Positions 1-13,872 of a stretch of DNA of 64,000 bases are shown here, one piece after another. Source of the DNA: Neurospora tetrasperma FGSC 2508 (Eukaryota > Ascomycota > Sordariomycetes > Sordariales > Sordariaceae); NCBI RefSeq assembly GCF_000213175.1, contig NW_009799102.1, forward strand, positions 2,456,309 to 2,520,308, read 5' to 3'. The position numbers were made by a program, and so were the translations under genes. How positions within the stretch are numbered: the stretch's first letter is position 1; every line of letters begins with the position of its first letter. The notes beneath the pieces were generated by a model. That model saw only the letters and a list, made by a program, of their open reading frames with translations. It was not told the DNA's origin and searched no databases.

Positions 1-1363
1 CTAGAGGTTCCGCCTTTTAATTATAATAGCGCTTCTTTACCTCTAGTATTATTAGGGTTAATTTCCTTATCTTTACTTAGTCCGAATTTTCTCCCCCTTC
101 GGTATTACTATTATAGCCGTCTAAGCGCCTATTGGATTATAGCCAGACTATATTTATTTTCGAAATCCGAGGGTACTCTTTGAATTAGTATAATCTACTA
201 CCGCAATTAGTATATTTACCCTCCTTCTTCTACCTATTTCTCTATTTCCATAATAGCGATTTTAAAATTATTATTAAGATATTAATAGAGGTATTTATAA
301 AATTACTAGCGTTATTATCAATCGGTTACCTCGTAGTCGAAGCAAAAAAAGTATTACTATTAAAACGGCGAAGATATTCAAATAATAATAAATACTACTT
401 AGGTATATTGATTCTTTCTAAGAGCCGTTATTTCTAATTGTTATTTAGGGAGGCTATTAATTAACTAATTTTAGCGGTATCGGACTAGGAATTTGTACGG
501 ACTTAGTAAAATACTTCCTTGAAGTAAGTAAGGAAGGCTATTATAAATTCTTTAAAGCCGGACTTCTAGTATAACTAATATAACTCTTAGCCGGCGCGCT
601 TCATAATATTAGGGTTGCTGTAAGTCAGTTGTAATTTTTCGAAAAGAGCGGTAGAGAAGTACAATAATAGGAAGCTAGAAACAAAAACAACGAATAGCTT
701 CTTAATAGCGGGCAATAGGTAGGCAAATAAATAATAGAACTACGCTTCTAAATCGCTAATAGCAAGGCTATCTATATAAAACTTCGCTTATATACTTAAA
801 ACCTAAATTTCAAATTCGTCTTTACTCTTTAAAAATTTTTTAAGGGTAGGGAGTACCGTTTTGCGTATTGGAGAGTTGAAAGAGGAGGAGGCCGTAGCTT
901 ATTAGGCGCGGAGGGTTGAAGTTTCGAGAATTAGCTATTTAATTAAGGTAGCGAATTATTGCTAGCGTTCTTAGGAGTTCGAAAACTATATAATTTGAAG
1001 AAGCGGTTATTGAAATATTATAAATAGGGAGAGGAGACTCTTTGGGCGTACTTATAAAAGAATAGTAATAGTATTATTTAAAAAGAGGATTGAATATAAT
1101 ATAACGGGTCTACTAGAGTATTATATAGTGAATAATTATATAAAGTTGAAATACTATATTTAATAAAGATAGTAAAAGGGAAGATTGTATTAGAAAGGTA
1201 TAGTTTAGAGAAGGTTTTATATAGGGCGCTAAGACTATACAGGCTAGGCAAATATATAGATCTAACTAACTAGGAGGCGCGCATACTTATTGATATGCTA
1301 ATCCCGGCTTAGTAGACTTAGTAAAGCCGAGTCTTTAATCCTAGGCTCTAGCCCTATAATAAT
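1..1363 (-). mobile_element. Partial gag-only LTR element, copy A
   Basis: This is the right-hand part of an LTR element cut by the window edge. Positions 1-1099 match the internal region of the copy at 33808-36226 (compare 1-240 with about 34860-35095), and 1100-1363 is its terminal repeat. In the better-preserved copy the internal sequence reads like a decayed gag on the minus strand, and I see no polymerase. It is an old, broken, RIP-mutated fossil. Confidence 0.7.
1100..1363 (-). repeat. LTR of gag-only family (copy A)
   Basis: This terminal repeat of about 264 bp matches 24307-24567 (opposite orientation), 33808-34245 and 35975-36226. In the sense orientation the family starts TGTTATAGGGCTAG and ends CCCGTTACA. 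Differences between copies are mostly transitions. Confidence 0.75.
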
Positions 1364-1807
1364 AATAAACTGAGTAATAGCTAAAAGAAATTACCAAGAA
1401 GTGTTTTATCTACTTGAATATACAAATAAAATAAATACTAATATAAGTAACGAAGCCGTTAACCCTAGTTATTATTAGGGACTATAAACGAAGACTAGTT
1501 TAAGGCTAATTAGAGCTCTAAATCCCCCCTGCCCAACCCATAGCTGAAGACCCAAACTAATAAATAAACTAGCATTATATAACCGAAGAGAGAGTAAGAG
1601 AAACTTTAGAGATAATAATAATAGTAGACTCCTTAGAAGGTTAACTCAATCCCTTATTTGAGAAACGCGCCGTTATACTAGCTACTTATAAAAGTAAATC
1701 TAATCTTCTTTCTCAAGAGCCTCTATTAGCTTTTCGCAATCTATTTTTAATAAGTTTCTAATATTAATATCGCGCGTTGTTAATTGAAAAATTCTAGCCT
1801 CGCGTAT
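1364..1807. other. AT-rich spacer without recognisable feature
   Basis: About 440 bases between the copy A LTR and the Gypsy-type element at 1808. No repeat partner, coding-like frame or RNA gene was recognised. Confidence 0.5.
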
Positions 1808-2281
1808 TGTTACGAACTTAAATGGTACTAGGGCTACCCAGACCCTTAGGATACGATAGCCCCGCCCATAGATAGCTAGTATAACTACAAATTAGAGAAT
1901 AGCCCAAAAGGGCGTAGCAGGTAGCTTACTAATACAGGTAGCTCACCGGTAAACTAGTACTTACAGTAAGCTAGTGCTTACGGGTAAGTTAGGGTTTATA
2001 ATAAGCTACAATACTAAAGTAAACTATTATATAAATTACGGAATTTACAATTACGTAGATAGCTAGTAATAGGCATTTTGCAATAGGACGAAAAGGTATA
2101 AAGGGATAATTAGAGAACTTAAATTATTAAATAGTTTAATAGTAGTTAATAGATTATTATTATTGAAATTAATATTACGTACGTATATTTATTATAAACC
2201 TTTTAGTTTTACTAAATAGTACTAATAGTTTTTATACTTTTAACCATTTTACTTAAACAAATTAAATTATTGTTCGTTATA
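1808..2281 (+). repeat. 5' LTR of the 1808-9203 Gypsy-type element
   Basis: 474 bp, beginning TGTTACGAAC and ending with a TATA that is probably an original CACA-type end after RIP. It aligns throughout with 8728-9203, nearly all differences being transitions. Confidence 0.85.
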
Positions 2282-5200
2282 TATTAATTATTTTCTTTAG
2301 CCTATTTTAAATAGTAATTAAAAATATCTCTTCGCTTTACTATATTTACTACCGGAAATAATAATGACCCTACCTATTAGGGTAAACTTATGAGCCTCGC
2401 TATTATACGCTAATAACTCGAGGTTATATAGGATTATATCTTCTAATTCGAAGTTTAATTCGAGGTTGGATCCGGCGCCTTTAAAACGAAGGTAGGAGAG
2501 GATACCCTGCCTATTAACCGTCCTAGAATTAAACTAACCGTACCCAAGGAATTCGACGGACAATAATCCGCCCTTACAAGATTTTTAATTTAAATATAAA
2601 CCTACTTCTATTTTTATAGAGATTAGTTTGGCTTTAAATTTAATAAAGTAGTTTATATAGGAATTAAATTTATAGATAGGGCTTTTACCTAGTACGAGCC
2701 TATTTTTAAAGATTATTACGAGAATAAAAAATATACTTCGGACTTTACTAAGAAAATTTTAAATAACTATAACGAATTTACTAAGGCTCTTACTTAAATT
2801 TTAGAGAAAAGGATAAAACTCGCCGGGTTTAAGAACGTTTAACCTATCTTCGATAAACTAAATCTATTTTAACCTATACTATACTTTTTAAGTAGAACGC
2901 CCTCTATAATAATATTAATAACGATAGGTTAATATAATTATTCTATAATAGCTTTAAAAAAAGAATTAAAGATAAACTCTATAAGGAAGACTATTCCGAA
3001 ACTATTAACGCCTATATTAATATAACTATCTATATTAACGATCGATTATTCTAACAGGAATAAGAGAAGAAAGGAAAAGCAATTGCCTTCATTCCTTTTA
3101 AATCTAATTATACTAATATTAAGAAGAAAAGGATTTAGGGAATTCACTTTTCCGGAACTACTTATATTAGACCTATAGAAATTAATATAGTCTAAACCAA
3201 CTAAAGCAAATAAGACTTTTTGAAGATTAAATATTTTAATTATAATAAAATTGAGTACATAAAGAGAGACTGCTATACGCTTAAGTAATTAAATTAGAAG
3301 AAAGCGGAGACTGCTACAGTAGAAGGAATTAGGGTAATTGAGAGCGCTAATATCGAATATAGTTAAAACAATTTAGAAAATACTATAAATAAGGCTAAAA
3401 ACTATAATTTAAAGGACTAATAGGAGGCTGATAATAAATACTAATAAAAAGGATTTAATAAGGAAGATTCTAATAAGGAGGATATATAAAACGTATACTA
3501 AGTGTAATTATACCGAACCCCGACTTAGGAAGAAATCGGCAGCCTCCTCAATACTAATCGGGCTCTTCTTATAGCTATATATATAATAAATACTACTCTA
3601 CCCTTAATTCCGCCCCTAGTATCTACAATCGGAGAACCTAACGCTCGTAAGTTCCTTAATCTATATTAATATAACTAGCCCAACTATTTAACCGAAAAGT
3701 ATTAGACGGAACTATTACAACTTTACCTAAATAGGAGTAGAAAGAATGAATTATAGAAGGATTTCCAAAAGAAACAGGCAATTATTATTAAAGGAAGGCT
3801 ACAAACTACTTAGAAATAAACTCTAGAATTAATTAAAGCGTACTAACCAATTATAGTAAATATAGTACAAATATACCCCCTTTACTATATTTACTACCAG
3901 ATATTATAATTTTAATATATTACTAACAATTACTATAAATATTATAGAAAGAAGTATAATAACTATTTCTAGCCTACTAAAAAGCTAGACCGGTAGGGAC
4001 AACCTAGGCCGGTTACGCGCACCTTCAGCCGAAGCGACTTATAAACTACTTTTATTATAAATAAATAATTTATATTCAACCTATACCCCTTCGTATAAGT
4101 AAATAAATAATTAGCGCTTAGGAGACTTATTATACGCCCTTACAACGTTTATACCTATATAAAATAGGAAAAGGCAAACTACTAATAATAATAGTACCTA
4201 ATATCCAACTACCCTATCTATATAAAATAGAAGGCTTAGGATATTAAAAAGGAACTTAATAATTACTTCCGTAGTACTAAGATAATTAAACGTAAAAATA
4301 AAGAAGAAGCTGCCTACGTAATATAATTATAAAAATACAATTCGCTAAACGAATCTAAACTTAAGAAAGAGGACGCTTTTAATAATAATCGCTAGGAGTT
4401 AGGAAACGGCTTAGGGCCTTTAGGGAGGCCCGACGAAAATTAAATTCCTAAATAAAACGGATTATCCGGCGATATAACCGTTAGAAAAATAAAATTTAAA
4501 ACCCTATAGTACCTATAAAGGTCGCTACTATAGAAGAAAGGAAAGAGGATTAATAATTCAAAGTCGTAGCCTATTAAAAAAACTATTAAATTTTTATATT
4601 TATAAATTCTAAAACTTAATTAAATTTTATTTTACTAAAATTCATTACCCAACTAAGAATCCCCTAAAAGAAGAAAAAGGCTCCCTTTTTAGTAAAAGGA
4701 CCCTTCGAAATATAAATTATAAAATAGGAAACGTTACTACTCCCTATTATAGTAGAAGGTAAAACGGTCAAAGTCAATCTCAATATCGTAAAATAGGGTT
4801 ATTTAAAAATATAATCCTGAAATACCTATAGTATATAGTATATAATCTGAATATTAAATAGAAGGAAGGTAGTTATTTACATCCTAGGACGTACTTAATT
4901 ACTAATAAGAAATTAGGAATATAGAAAAAAATAAATTAGGGAGGTAATATTCTTACAGCCCTATTGTAAGTAGTATAAAAAATTATAATTTATATTATTA
5001 ATAAAAGTAGTAAGGTTACAGAAGAAAGGCTAGTAATATTAGTAGAAATATTAGTAATTAACGCCTAATATAAATTCGACTATTATTAGAATTAATAAAT
5101 AGAGAAGCCGAAAATAGTAATTCTAATAAAATATTAGGGATACCTAACTTTTATTAATAAGTACTTTAAAAGACTACTACTATAAAAATTATAGAATTAT

Positions 5201-8200
5201 AAAATTAAATTTTGGGAAGAAATTAAATTTAAATATTTTAAAGTATATTATACTAATAAGAAATAAAATACGGAATTAATAAAGTACTTAAATAGAAATT
5301 TAAAATAAAGATATATTTGGGAATTTGTATTGCTAGTAAGATACCTTATCCTTTTTATACTGAAGAAGAACGGAGAATTACGTCTTTATATAAATTACAA
5401 GCAATTAAATTAAGAGATTATAAGAAATAATTATCCCCTACTACTAATTTTATATATTTGAAATTAATTAGGAAGAGTATAATACTTTACGCGCTTTAAT
5501 TTACTTATTACTTATACTTATATTTAAACTAAGGAAGGAGACAAATAGAAAATAATATTTTATATACCTTATAAATATTACAAATACTTCGTTATACCCT
5601 TCGGATTAATTAATATACCTACAATATTCTAATCTATTATCGATTATACAATTCGCTTATACCTTAACAAATTCGCTATCTACTATTTAAATAATATCCT
5701 TATTTATTCTAAAACTCTCGCAGAGTATAAAGAATATATAAAGAAAGTACTAAATATACTATATAAATATCAATTCTCTATTAATATAAAAAAGAATAAA
5801 TTCTATATAAAGGAAATTATATTCCTTAAATATTTAATTTTAGAAAACGAAGTTAGAATAGAACTAAATAAGGTAAAAGCCGTATAAAACTAACCGATAC
5901 TTAAAAATGTAATTAAAGTCCGCGGATTTCTAAAATTCACTAACTTCTACCGTATATTTATATAGAACTATAGGAAAATAATTAAATTATTATATAAATT
6001 TACTAAAAAAGAAGCCACTTTTATATAAGAAAGAACGGAAGGAGAAGCTTTTAAGGCTATCTATAACGCAATTATTATAAATCCCGTATTAAAACTTCCT
6101 AATCTAAATAAACCTTTTAAAATTAAACTTAATACGTTGAATTATATTATTAGATGATAATTGAAATAATATAATAAATACAAGAAATTATATCCTATAA
6201 CTTTCTTCTCCAAAAAGTTAGAAGGACCCTATTATAATTACTCTATTTATAATAAAGAATTCTTAACTATTATTAAAATATTTTAAGAATAGAGACTATA
6301 TTTTAATAGTACTATATATAAAGTATAAATCTATATTAATTATAATAACCTTCGGTACTTTACAACTATTAAGGTACTTAATAGCCGCTAGATATAATAG
6401 GCTAAATTCTTATTAAAATTCAACTTTGAAATTAATTATAAAAAGGGATTAAAAAACGCCCGCGCCGACGTATTAAACCAATAGGTAAATTATATAAAAA
6501 ATATTATAAAAGTCTCTATACTTCTATTCTAGGAATAATTAAACGGATTATTCGTATACCCCCTATAAAAATAAGTAGAATATTATACTATCCACCGGGT
6601 TAAAATATAGGACTTTAGATTTTATACTACTATTATTACCCTAGAAGAATAATAAAAATAAAAAGATAATTAAAAAATAAAATTATCCTTTGGAATAATA
6701 AATTATAATACTATAATAAGGCCTACATTTAGCCAAAGCAATGCGAAGCCCTTATTATAGGGATATATACGTCCAAAATAAGTGGATATATAGGTATTAC
6801 TAAAATTATAATATAAATATAGTAATATTACGATTTTTTAGGAATAAAAACCGAAGTAGCTCGAATATTATAGGCCTATAAGCATTATAGCAAAACTAGG
6901 GTTATAAAATACAAACTATACGGATTCTTCAAACCTTTAAAAATCGTAAAAAGGCTGTAGAATTCGGTAATTATAGATTTTATTACTAAATTACTATTAT
7001 TTATAAGTATTATAATAGGAATTATCTATAGTAATATTCTAATAATGATAAATAAATTAATTAAATAGAATTACTTCTTACTTTATAAAGAGATATAATT
7101 AGTAAAGCAATTTATAAATATAATTTATTATAATATCACCTCGGTATACGGTTGGCTGAAAAAATAGATTATAAATAGGAATACTAAATTTGTATCCAAA
7201 TTCTAGAAAATATTAATAATTAAATTCGGTATTAGAAGTAAAATATTAATAGTATATTACTTATAAATAAATGAATAAATAGAAAGGATTAATTAAATTA
7301 TAGAATAATATTTAAGGAATTATATTAATTTCGAATAAAATAATTAGGTAGAATTATTACCTATAATATAATTAATATATAATACCTCCCCTATAGAAAC
7401 TATTAAAGTTTTACCCTTCTTTGCGAACTATGGGTATAAACTAAAACTCCTAGAAGGATTAAATACGAACGTTCCTAAAGCCTTAATTAAGGCCGAGAAA
7501 TTATATATATTATATAAAATATTTAAAAAAGAATTGGAATTTATTAAATAAAAAATAAATTAGTATTTTAATTAAAAAAAGGTTCGAGGGACCTTGCTTT
7601 AAGAAAGGGGATAAAGTCCTTTTATCTACCAAGAATCTTAGGATAAAGAGGCCAAATAAAAAATTCAACGACCGACGAGTAGGACTATTCAAAATTAAAA
7701 AGAAAATCTCTAATATAGTATACTAATTAAATATTCCTAATATTATAAAACTAAGATTATACTCCTTCTATATCGTATTATTAGAACTAGTACCTAAAAA
7801 TGTACGAATTAATACGCGAACTAGTATTAAAGATAAAAAAGAAGAATAGAATATAAAATAAATATTAGATTTAAAAATAGAGGAAGGAAAATTAGAATAC
7901 TTTATTAAGTAGGATAGATTTAGCCCCGAGAATAATATATAGGAACCCGTCAAGAATTTGAATTGTCCTAAGAAGCTGGAGGAATTCTACCGGAGGAACC
8001 CGGATTGGCCAAGGATAGAGGACTATTTAATTAGGAAGTAAGGAAGGTAAAAGTATTTAAGGACAATTAATTTATAAGTATAATGGAAATAGAAGTTCCT
8101 AACGACGGCCCTATAAGTATAGGATTAGGCTCCTTCGCAATAGCCCTATCTTCTTTATTCTACTTATCTAATTCAGCCTCCGCAATCTAAATCACTTTAT

Positions 8201-8727
8201 AAACCTTCGCAACCAATTCCTCCTACTATTACTAAACTTCAGCTAAATAAAGCGTATAATTTCGCATTACTTTTATAAATATTACCTACTCCTATTTTAA
8301 TTTCTTATTTTCTATAATTATTTATACTATTAAAAGAAGCGTTAATAAAAATAATTAGTAATTGGGAGCCCGGATATTTATACTCTGTATTATAATTTAC
8401 CTCCTTGTAAGGATAAACGCTACGAATATATTCACTATACTTCTCTCACTCTAGAAGCTTCTTATAAATAAATTTATAATCGGAATAATATTAGTAAAGT
8501 ATAATTATAGAACTAAAAGACTTAATAGTAAATAATAATTATTATTATCGAACGAACGACGTAATTAAACGTTTAATAATATAATTGGATATAGCAATAA
8601 GTATAAAGGAAAGAAAGGATTTATAGTACCTAGGTAGCAAAAAGAACGCTATAGAAATAAGGGGCAGAAAAAGGGACGTAGGTAATTAGTAAAGCCGTCA
8701 AGGACGTCGGCTAAGGAGAAGAAGCAT

Positions 8728-9203
8728 TGTATTACAAATTTAAATAGTATTAGGGCTATCCAAACCCTTAGGATACAATAACCCCGCCTGTAGATAATTA
8801 ATATAATTATAAATTAGAGAATAGTCTAAAAGGGTACAACAAATAGCTTACTAATATAAATAACTTACTAGTAAATTAATATTTATAATAAACTAGTATT
8901 TACGAGTGAACTAACGCTTATAGTAAATTATAATACTAGAGTAAATTATTATATAGATTATAGAATTCACGATTATATAGATAGTTAGCGACAGGCATCT
9001 TGCAATAGGACGAGAAGGTATAAAGGGACGACTAGAGAATTTAAATTATTAAATAGTTTGATAATAATTAATAAATTATTATTACCGAAACTAGTATTAC
9101 GTACGCATACTTATTATAAACCTTTTAACTTTACTGAACAGTACTAATAGTCTTTATACCTTTAGCTATCTCACTTAGGCAGATCAGACTGCCGTTCGTC
9201 ATA
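8728..9203 (+). repeat. 3' LTR of the 1808-9203 Gypsy-type element
   Basis: 476-bp partner of 1808-2281, followed by the target duplication CGTAT and preceded by a purine-rich stretch (AAGGAGAAGAAG) suitable as a polypurine tract. Confidence 0.85.
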
Positions 9204-11566
9204 CGTATATTCTACTCTAGTTATTCTTTCGAAAATTATATAATATAATTGATTGCCCTTTATTTTCTTTCCCTACGTTGTATAATAGACGTAGAAGTTA
9301 TTTTAGGGGTAGTATAAGTAGTAGTTAGGATGGCTTAAATTAGCAGTATACTCTTATTATTATAATTAAGGACAATTACAATCTTTATTGTATTATAAAA
9401 GGGGGCTAAGTCGATAATACCACTATCGTTCTTTATAATCGGTACGCTTAGGGAGGTTATATTAATAATAATATAATGCTTGCTAGATAAGGTAAAGGTA
9501 TTAATAAGGATTGAAAAAATTAATTGCTATTAGAAAAGAAGGGTTAAAAAGGCTGTCTTGGGAGGGGTAGTAACCGAGAGTAGGGGAGAAATATAAAAAT
9601 AGAGAGAGATAGTAAGAACTATTAATAATAATAAATAGTAGGGAAGAAGTAGGTTAGGGTAAGTAGATAAAGAAGGTAAGTTAAAGTAGATAAGTAAAAT
9701 GTTGGGTATATATATACTTTAAATAGAGTTGGCAGACATTAAGTCCTAGAGCTGTAGTTGGCTTGTCGAACGCCGCCAAATTGTAGGCGTCTTCCTATTC
9801 CGTAGCCCTACCCTATATACATCTCTTTCAACCAATCAACTCGTTTATAAAAGTGTTAGCGGCTGCGCTAATAGTATATTGCAAGCTAACTACTATAATT
9901 ATAATATACTAGTATAGAAGGGAAGAGGTAGGCTAATATAGGTAGATAAAGGAGTTACTCCGTACTGGGAGTAAAGACGGTGCGTAAAAGCTAGTAAGGT
10001 ACTTGTAGTAGCCCGGAGCTATAACCTGCGCTTGTAAAGCCGTGTTCGTTAACGTAGTATAAAGTTAGGAGATATCTAAATTTAGAGGGTTCGGATTGCA
10101 ATAAGCTTACTACCGTACTGCGCTCGTATAGCATTCGTTAAAAAATCCTTATTTTTATACAACTACTTATAACCATCTACAACCACCTATACTTACTCCA
10201 ACTCGTCGATTTAACTAATTAAAAAGTTAGAATATCTTCGTTTCTTAACCGTTCTACTTATTACTATACTATTCAATTTTAAACAGTATAATAGTAAGGA
10301 TCGCAATAAGTATAAATAACTAGTATATATGCCCTGTATTTATAGCGCCTTTTTACGTGTGTGTTGGAAAAGTTGGTTAATTAGAATTGCTGATTTGTTA
10401 ATAAATAGCCTCCTACTACCTAATTTATTCAATTTTTTTTTATCCTCCTTTTTTCTCTCCTTTTATCTTTATTTATATAGCAATTTTACTAACTTTGTTA
10501 AATCTCCTAGCTTTATTGACTTTCTAGGCTTTATTAATTTCTAATCTTTAAAATAGCGTCTAACGATATAGACGAAGAATTTAAAGATTTTTAAATATAA
10601 ATATAGTTCGTTACTTTTAATATTATTATTATTTTGTATATTTTTATATTATACAACCTAATGCCGTTAAATAAAATCCAATTAGTTTTCTATTAAATAA
10701 TTGCCTTATTTCCTATACTAGTAGTAAGTTTCTACTTCTACTTACTAAATAACTTTTTCTTTAACGAATTTCGTATATTTAAGAACATTTTCAATACCCT
10801 TCATTTTTAACTCTATATTTATAGTAATTTATAGGCTAGGTAGTATTTTAATAGTAAATATCAGTTTATAATAAGCTTTTATATATTAGCCTAGAGTTAA
10901 TTAATAAGAATAACGGGCGTTGAATTTAATTATAATTCTAATATTATTTATAAGTTAATATAGATTTAAACCTACTACTAGTATTACTATATTAACTAAT
11001 TCGCTATACTATAAAGGGCCTTCTACTACGTATTAGAATACTTCGTTAAATTAGTAAATATTTTTATTAAGTAGCCCGGTCGCGAGGTTTAATTTAGAAT
11101 CCGGGGGGATAGTAAATAGTATCTCTACTTCTAGAACTATTTTAACGCAATTAATAAAAAGCTTTTTACTATACGTATAGAGGTTAACTAGGTATTAGTA
11201 TAAGTTATTCGGAAAGGCTTTACTACTTAGAATATATTAAGTATTATAGATATAAATAGACGCTTTATATATTTATATATAGGTTAGGAAGGTTCTACTT
11301 AAAATTTTTATATCTTTTATAATACTATTAATACCGATTTCCCAATCTCTAACGGTTAGTATTATTTAGAAGATATTAATTATTCAGGAATAAAGAGATT
11401 ACTAGTCCTATATTGTAATATTCAATACTATATACTAGAATAGGGCTATTATACTTTTTAGAATAAAGAAGAATTATTTAATAAATACTATAGTTCGCTT
11501 TAGGTTAATATTAAGACTATATAAAGTATATTAATTAAAAAGTTCCGTCTCTATCTAGTAAATTAA
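9204..11566. other. Older repeat debris left of the second LTR element
   Basis: AT-rich sequence with a few less-mutated patches (about 9720-9850 and 9980-10140). The stretch about 11100-11560 is coding-like on the plus strand but unrecognised. It ends at the insertion site of the element at 11567, so the sequence resuming at 19580 may belong to the same older repeat. An open frame at 10329-10544 is a composition artefact. Confidence 0.45.
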
Positions 11567-11859
11567 TATTATAGAATTGGCGCCCGACAAGGTATCTAGC
11601 TCTAATTAGTTGGACTCGAGTGCTAAGACGGCAACCCGTATTAAAATTGCCCTAATTAATTCGGACCGCAGTACTACGGTGCTCCGGGCTTCTAGAGCAT
11701 TCCCTTACTACCTCAGGCTGCAAGGTACTAAGCGTACAGCTATTTAAGCTCTAGTACTCAATCTACCTAAAGGGTAGCGTTTTCTTCTTTCTTTCTTCGT
11801 AGAATTTTAATATATATACAGTAGCTAGTACCTACGTATTACTCTATTATCCCTTTATA
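11567..11859 (+). repeat. 5' LTR of the 11567-19579 element
   Basis: 293 bp, starting TATTATAG (a RIP form of TGTTATAG) and ending CCCTTTATA. It aligns along its whole length with 19287-19579 by transitions only in the parts compared. Confidence 0.85.
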
Positions 11860-13310
11860 TTACGTTTTACCCTCTTATTAGTTAACTATTGGAAGGAAAA
11901 ATTGCTTGTAGCTATAGCGCGGCGTATCTTAATATTAAGAAATTTCTTTTTATATACCGAATGATAATAATAATATTAATACTAATATAAAACCTTTCTA
12001 TAATTCTCTAGCGATAAGGAGTATTAAAATACCCCCCGATACTACCGGCTTACTCGGTAGTCTACTCTGAACTCTATAGGCTAACCTAGAACTAAAGGGG
12101 AAGGTTAAATTTATAATCCCTTTTTCTATCCATACCTAACCTACTTTAAAGTTTGAATTTACGTATTTTACTAAATAGAATTTCCTTAGTAGTAGTAAGA
12201 ATAAAAGAAAGTTTAAAGCTAATAATAGCGACGACGAAGAGTCTAATAATAATTTTAATAGATTATACCGACGGAAGCTGTTCGAATTTCTTAAGTAGGA
12301 TAACAAATTTACTACCTTTCTCTTTTACTATAATAAGTTAATTGAAATATATAGTATAAATTTTAAAGCTGGTTTATATATTGATTCTAATACTACGTAG
12401 ATTAAAATTTTTAATACCCTACCAATTAATAAGTAGTAGTAGCTAGAGGGCTATTGGATTATTTATACCCTCTTTAATAATAAAGATTCAATTGAGTTAC
12501 TCGAATAGATCCGGTAAGTTTTTAGTACCTATTATACCTAAAACTACACTTTAAATAACCTTACTAAAATAAAGTAGAAGGATAGCGAACCGTTCTTTGA
12601 GTTCTTTACTAACTTCGATAATAAGCTTTTAAAAGTTGGCGGCTATAATTGGAATAGTTATATTAAGCTTAGGTTCCTTTGTTATACTATTAATAAGAAG
12701 TTTAGTAATTACTTCTTTATTATAGAACTTTCCAATAATTATTTTATTTATATATAATGGTTCTAGAATATTATTTATAAATATAAAAAGATTATAGAAT
12801 TTTAAACCCTCTTCTAGAATTACTTTTGAAATAATAATTAAAGTAATTAATAATTCAGAATATACTTTCCTATTACTCCTAGTTTGGACTACTTTAATTT
12901 TTGATATTAAACCCGTAGCTTCCCCTCTACCCTATCCTCTACAATTTAATATAATACCGATAGTAATATCCTTATAGGTACAATTAATATTTATAGTATT
13001 TGCAGGCGAAGTTCTTCCTCTTAATAAAAAGAATAAATTAAATAGGTATTTAAGAAGAGAGGAATAAGCGTCGTACCGAAGGATAATATATTTATTATAG
13101 CGCTACGGGTTATATTATTATTAAATATTTCTACCTCTCTATTGTAGATCTATAAGTTAAAGAAGTGTGTATTAAGGCTATTTAAATAATTCTATTATTT
13201 AATAAAGAGTTTTAAATAATTGAAGTCTCCGATTCCGAACTAGGGAAAAAAAATAGCTCTAGTATAAAATCGGGTACTAAAACCTACCCCCGAAGTATTA
13301 CATGAAGTAG

Positions 13311-13872
13311 NNNNNNNNNNNNNNNNNNNNNNNNNNNNNNNNNNNNNNNNNNNNNNNNNNNNNNNNNNNNNNNNNNNNNNNNNNNNNNNNNNNNNNNNNN
13401 NNNNNNNNNNNNNNNNNNNNNNNNNNNNNNNNNNNNNNNNNNNNNNNNNNNNNNNNNNNNNNNNNNNNNNNNNNNNNNNNNNNNNNNNNNNNNNNNNNNN
13501 NNNNNNNNNNNNNNNNNNNNNNNNNNNNNNNNNNNNNNNNNNNNNNNNNNNNNNNNNNNNNNNNNNNNNNNNNNNNNNNNNNNNNNNNNNNNNNNNNNNN
13601 NNNNNNNNNNNNNNNNNNNNNNNNNNNNNNNNNNNNNNNNNNNNNNNNNNNNNNNNNNNNNNNNNNNNNNNNNNNNNNNNNNNNNNNNNNNNNNNNNNNN
13701 NNNNNNNNNNNNNNNNNNNNNNNNNNNNNNNNNNNNNNNNNNNNNNNNNNNNNNNNNNNNNNNNNNNNNNNNNNNNNNNNNNNNNNNNNNNNNNNNNNNN
13801 NNNNNNNNNNNNNNNNNNNNNNNNNNNNNNNNNNNNNNNNNNNNNNNNNNNNNNNNNNNNNNNNNNNNNNNN
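13311..13872. other. Assembly gap (562 N)
   Basis: A run of 562 undetermined bases within the internal region of the second Gypsy-type element. The exact element length is therefore uncertain. Confidence 1.

Larger units (their letters stand above)
1808..9203 (+). mobile_element. Gypsy-type (chromovirus-like) LTR retrotransposon fossil
   Basis: A 7.4-kb element bounded by LTRs of 474 bp and 476 bp and flanked by a perfect 5-bp target duplication, CGTAT (1803-1807 and 9204-9208). A purine-rich tract lies just before the right LTR. Inside, on the plus strand, the order is gag-like sequence (about 2400-3500), reverse transcriptase (about 5200-6000, with a recognisable YLNNILIYS active-site block near 5690), RNase H-like and integrase-like sequence (about 6100-7500), and a chromodomain-like end (about 7850-8040, containing EEFYRRNPDWP). 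This order and the chromodomain point to the Ty3/Gypsy chromovirus lineage. It is heavily RIP-mutated with very many breaks. Because RIP inflates LTR divergence, age cannot be estimated from it. Confidence 0.85.

Noticed and set aside
11577-11592. TGGCGCCCGACAAGG resembling a retroviral tRNA-Lys primer-binding site
   Set aside because: It lies inside the LTR (the same sequence, RIPed, occurs in the right LTR), so it is not in primer-binding-site position.
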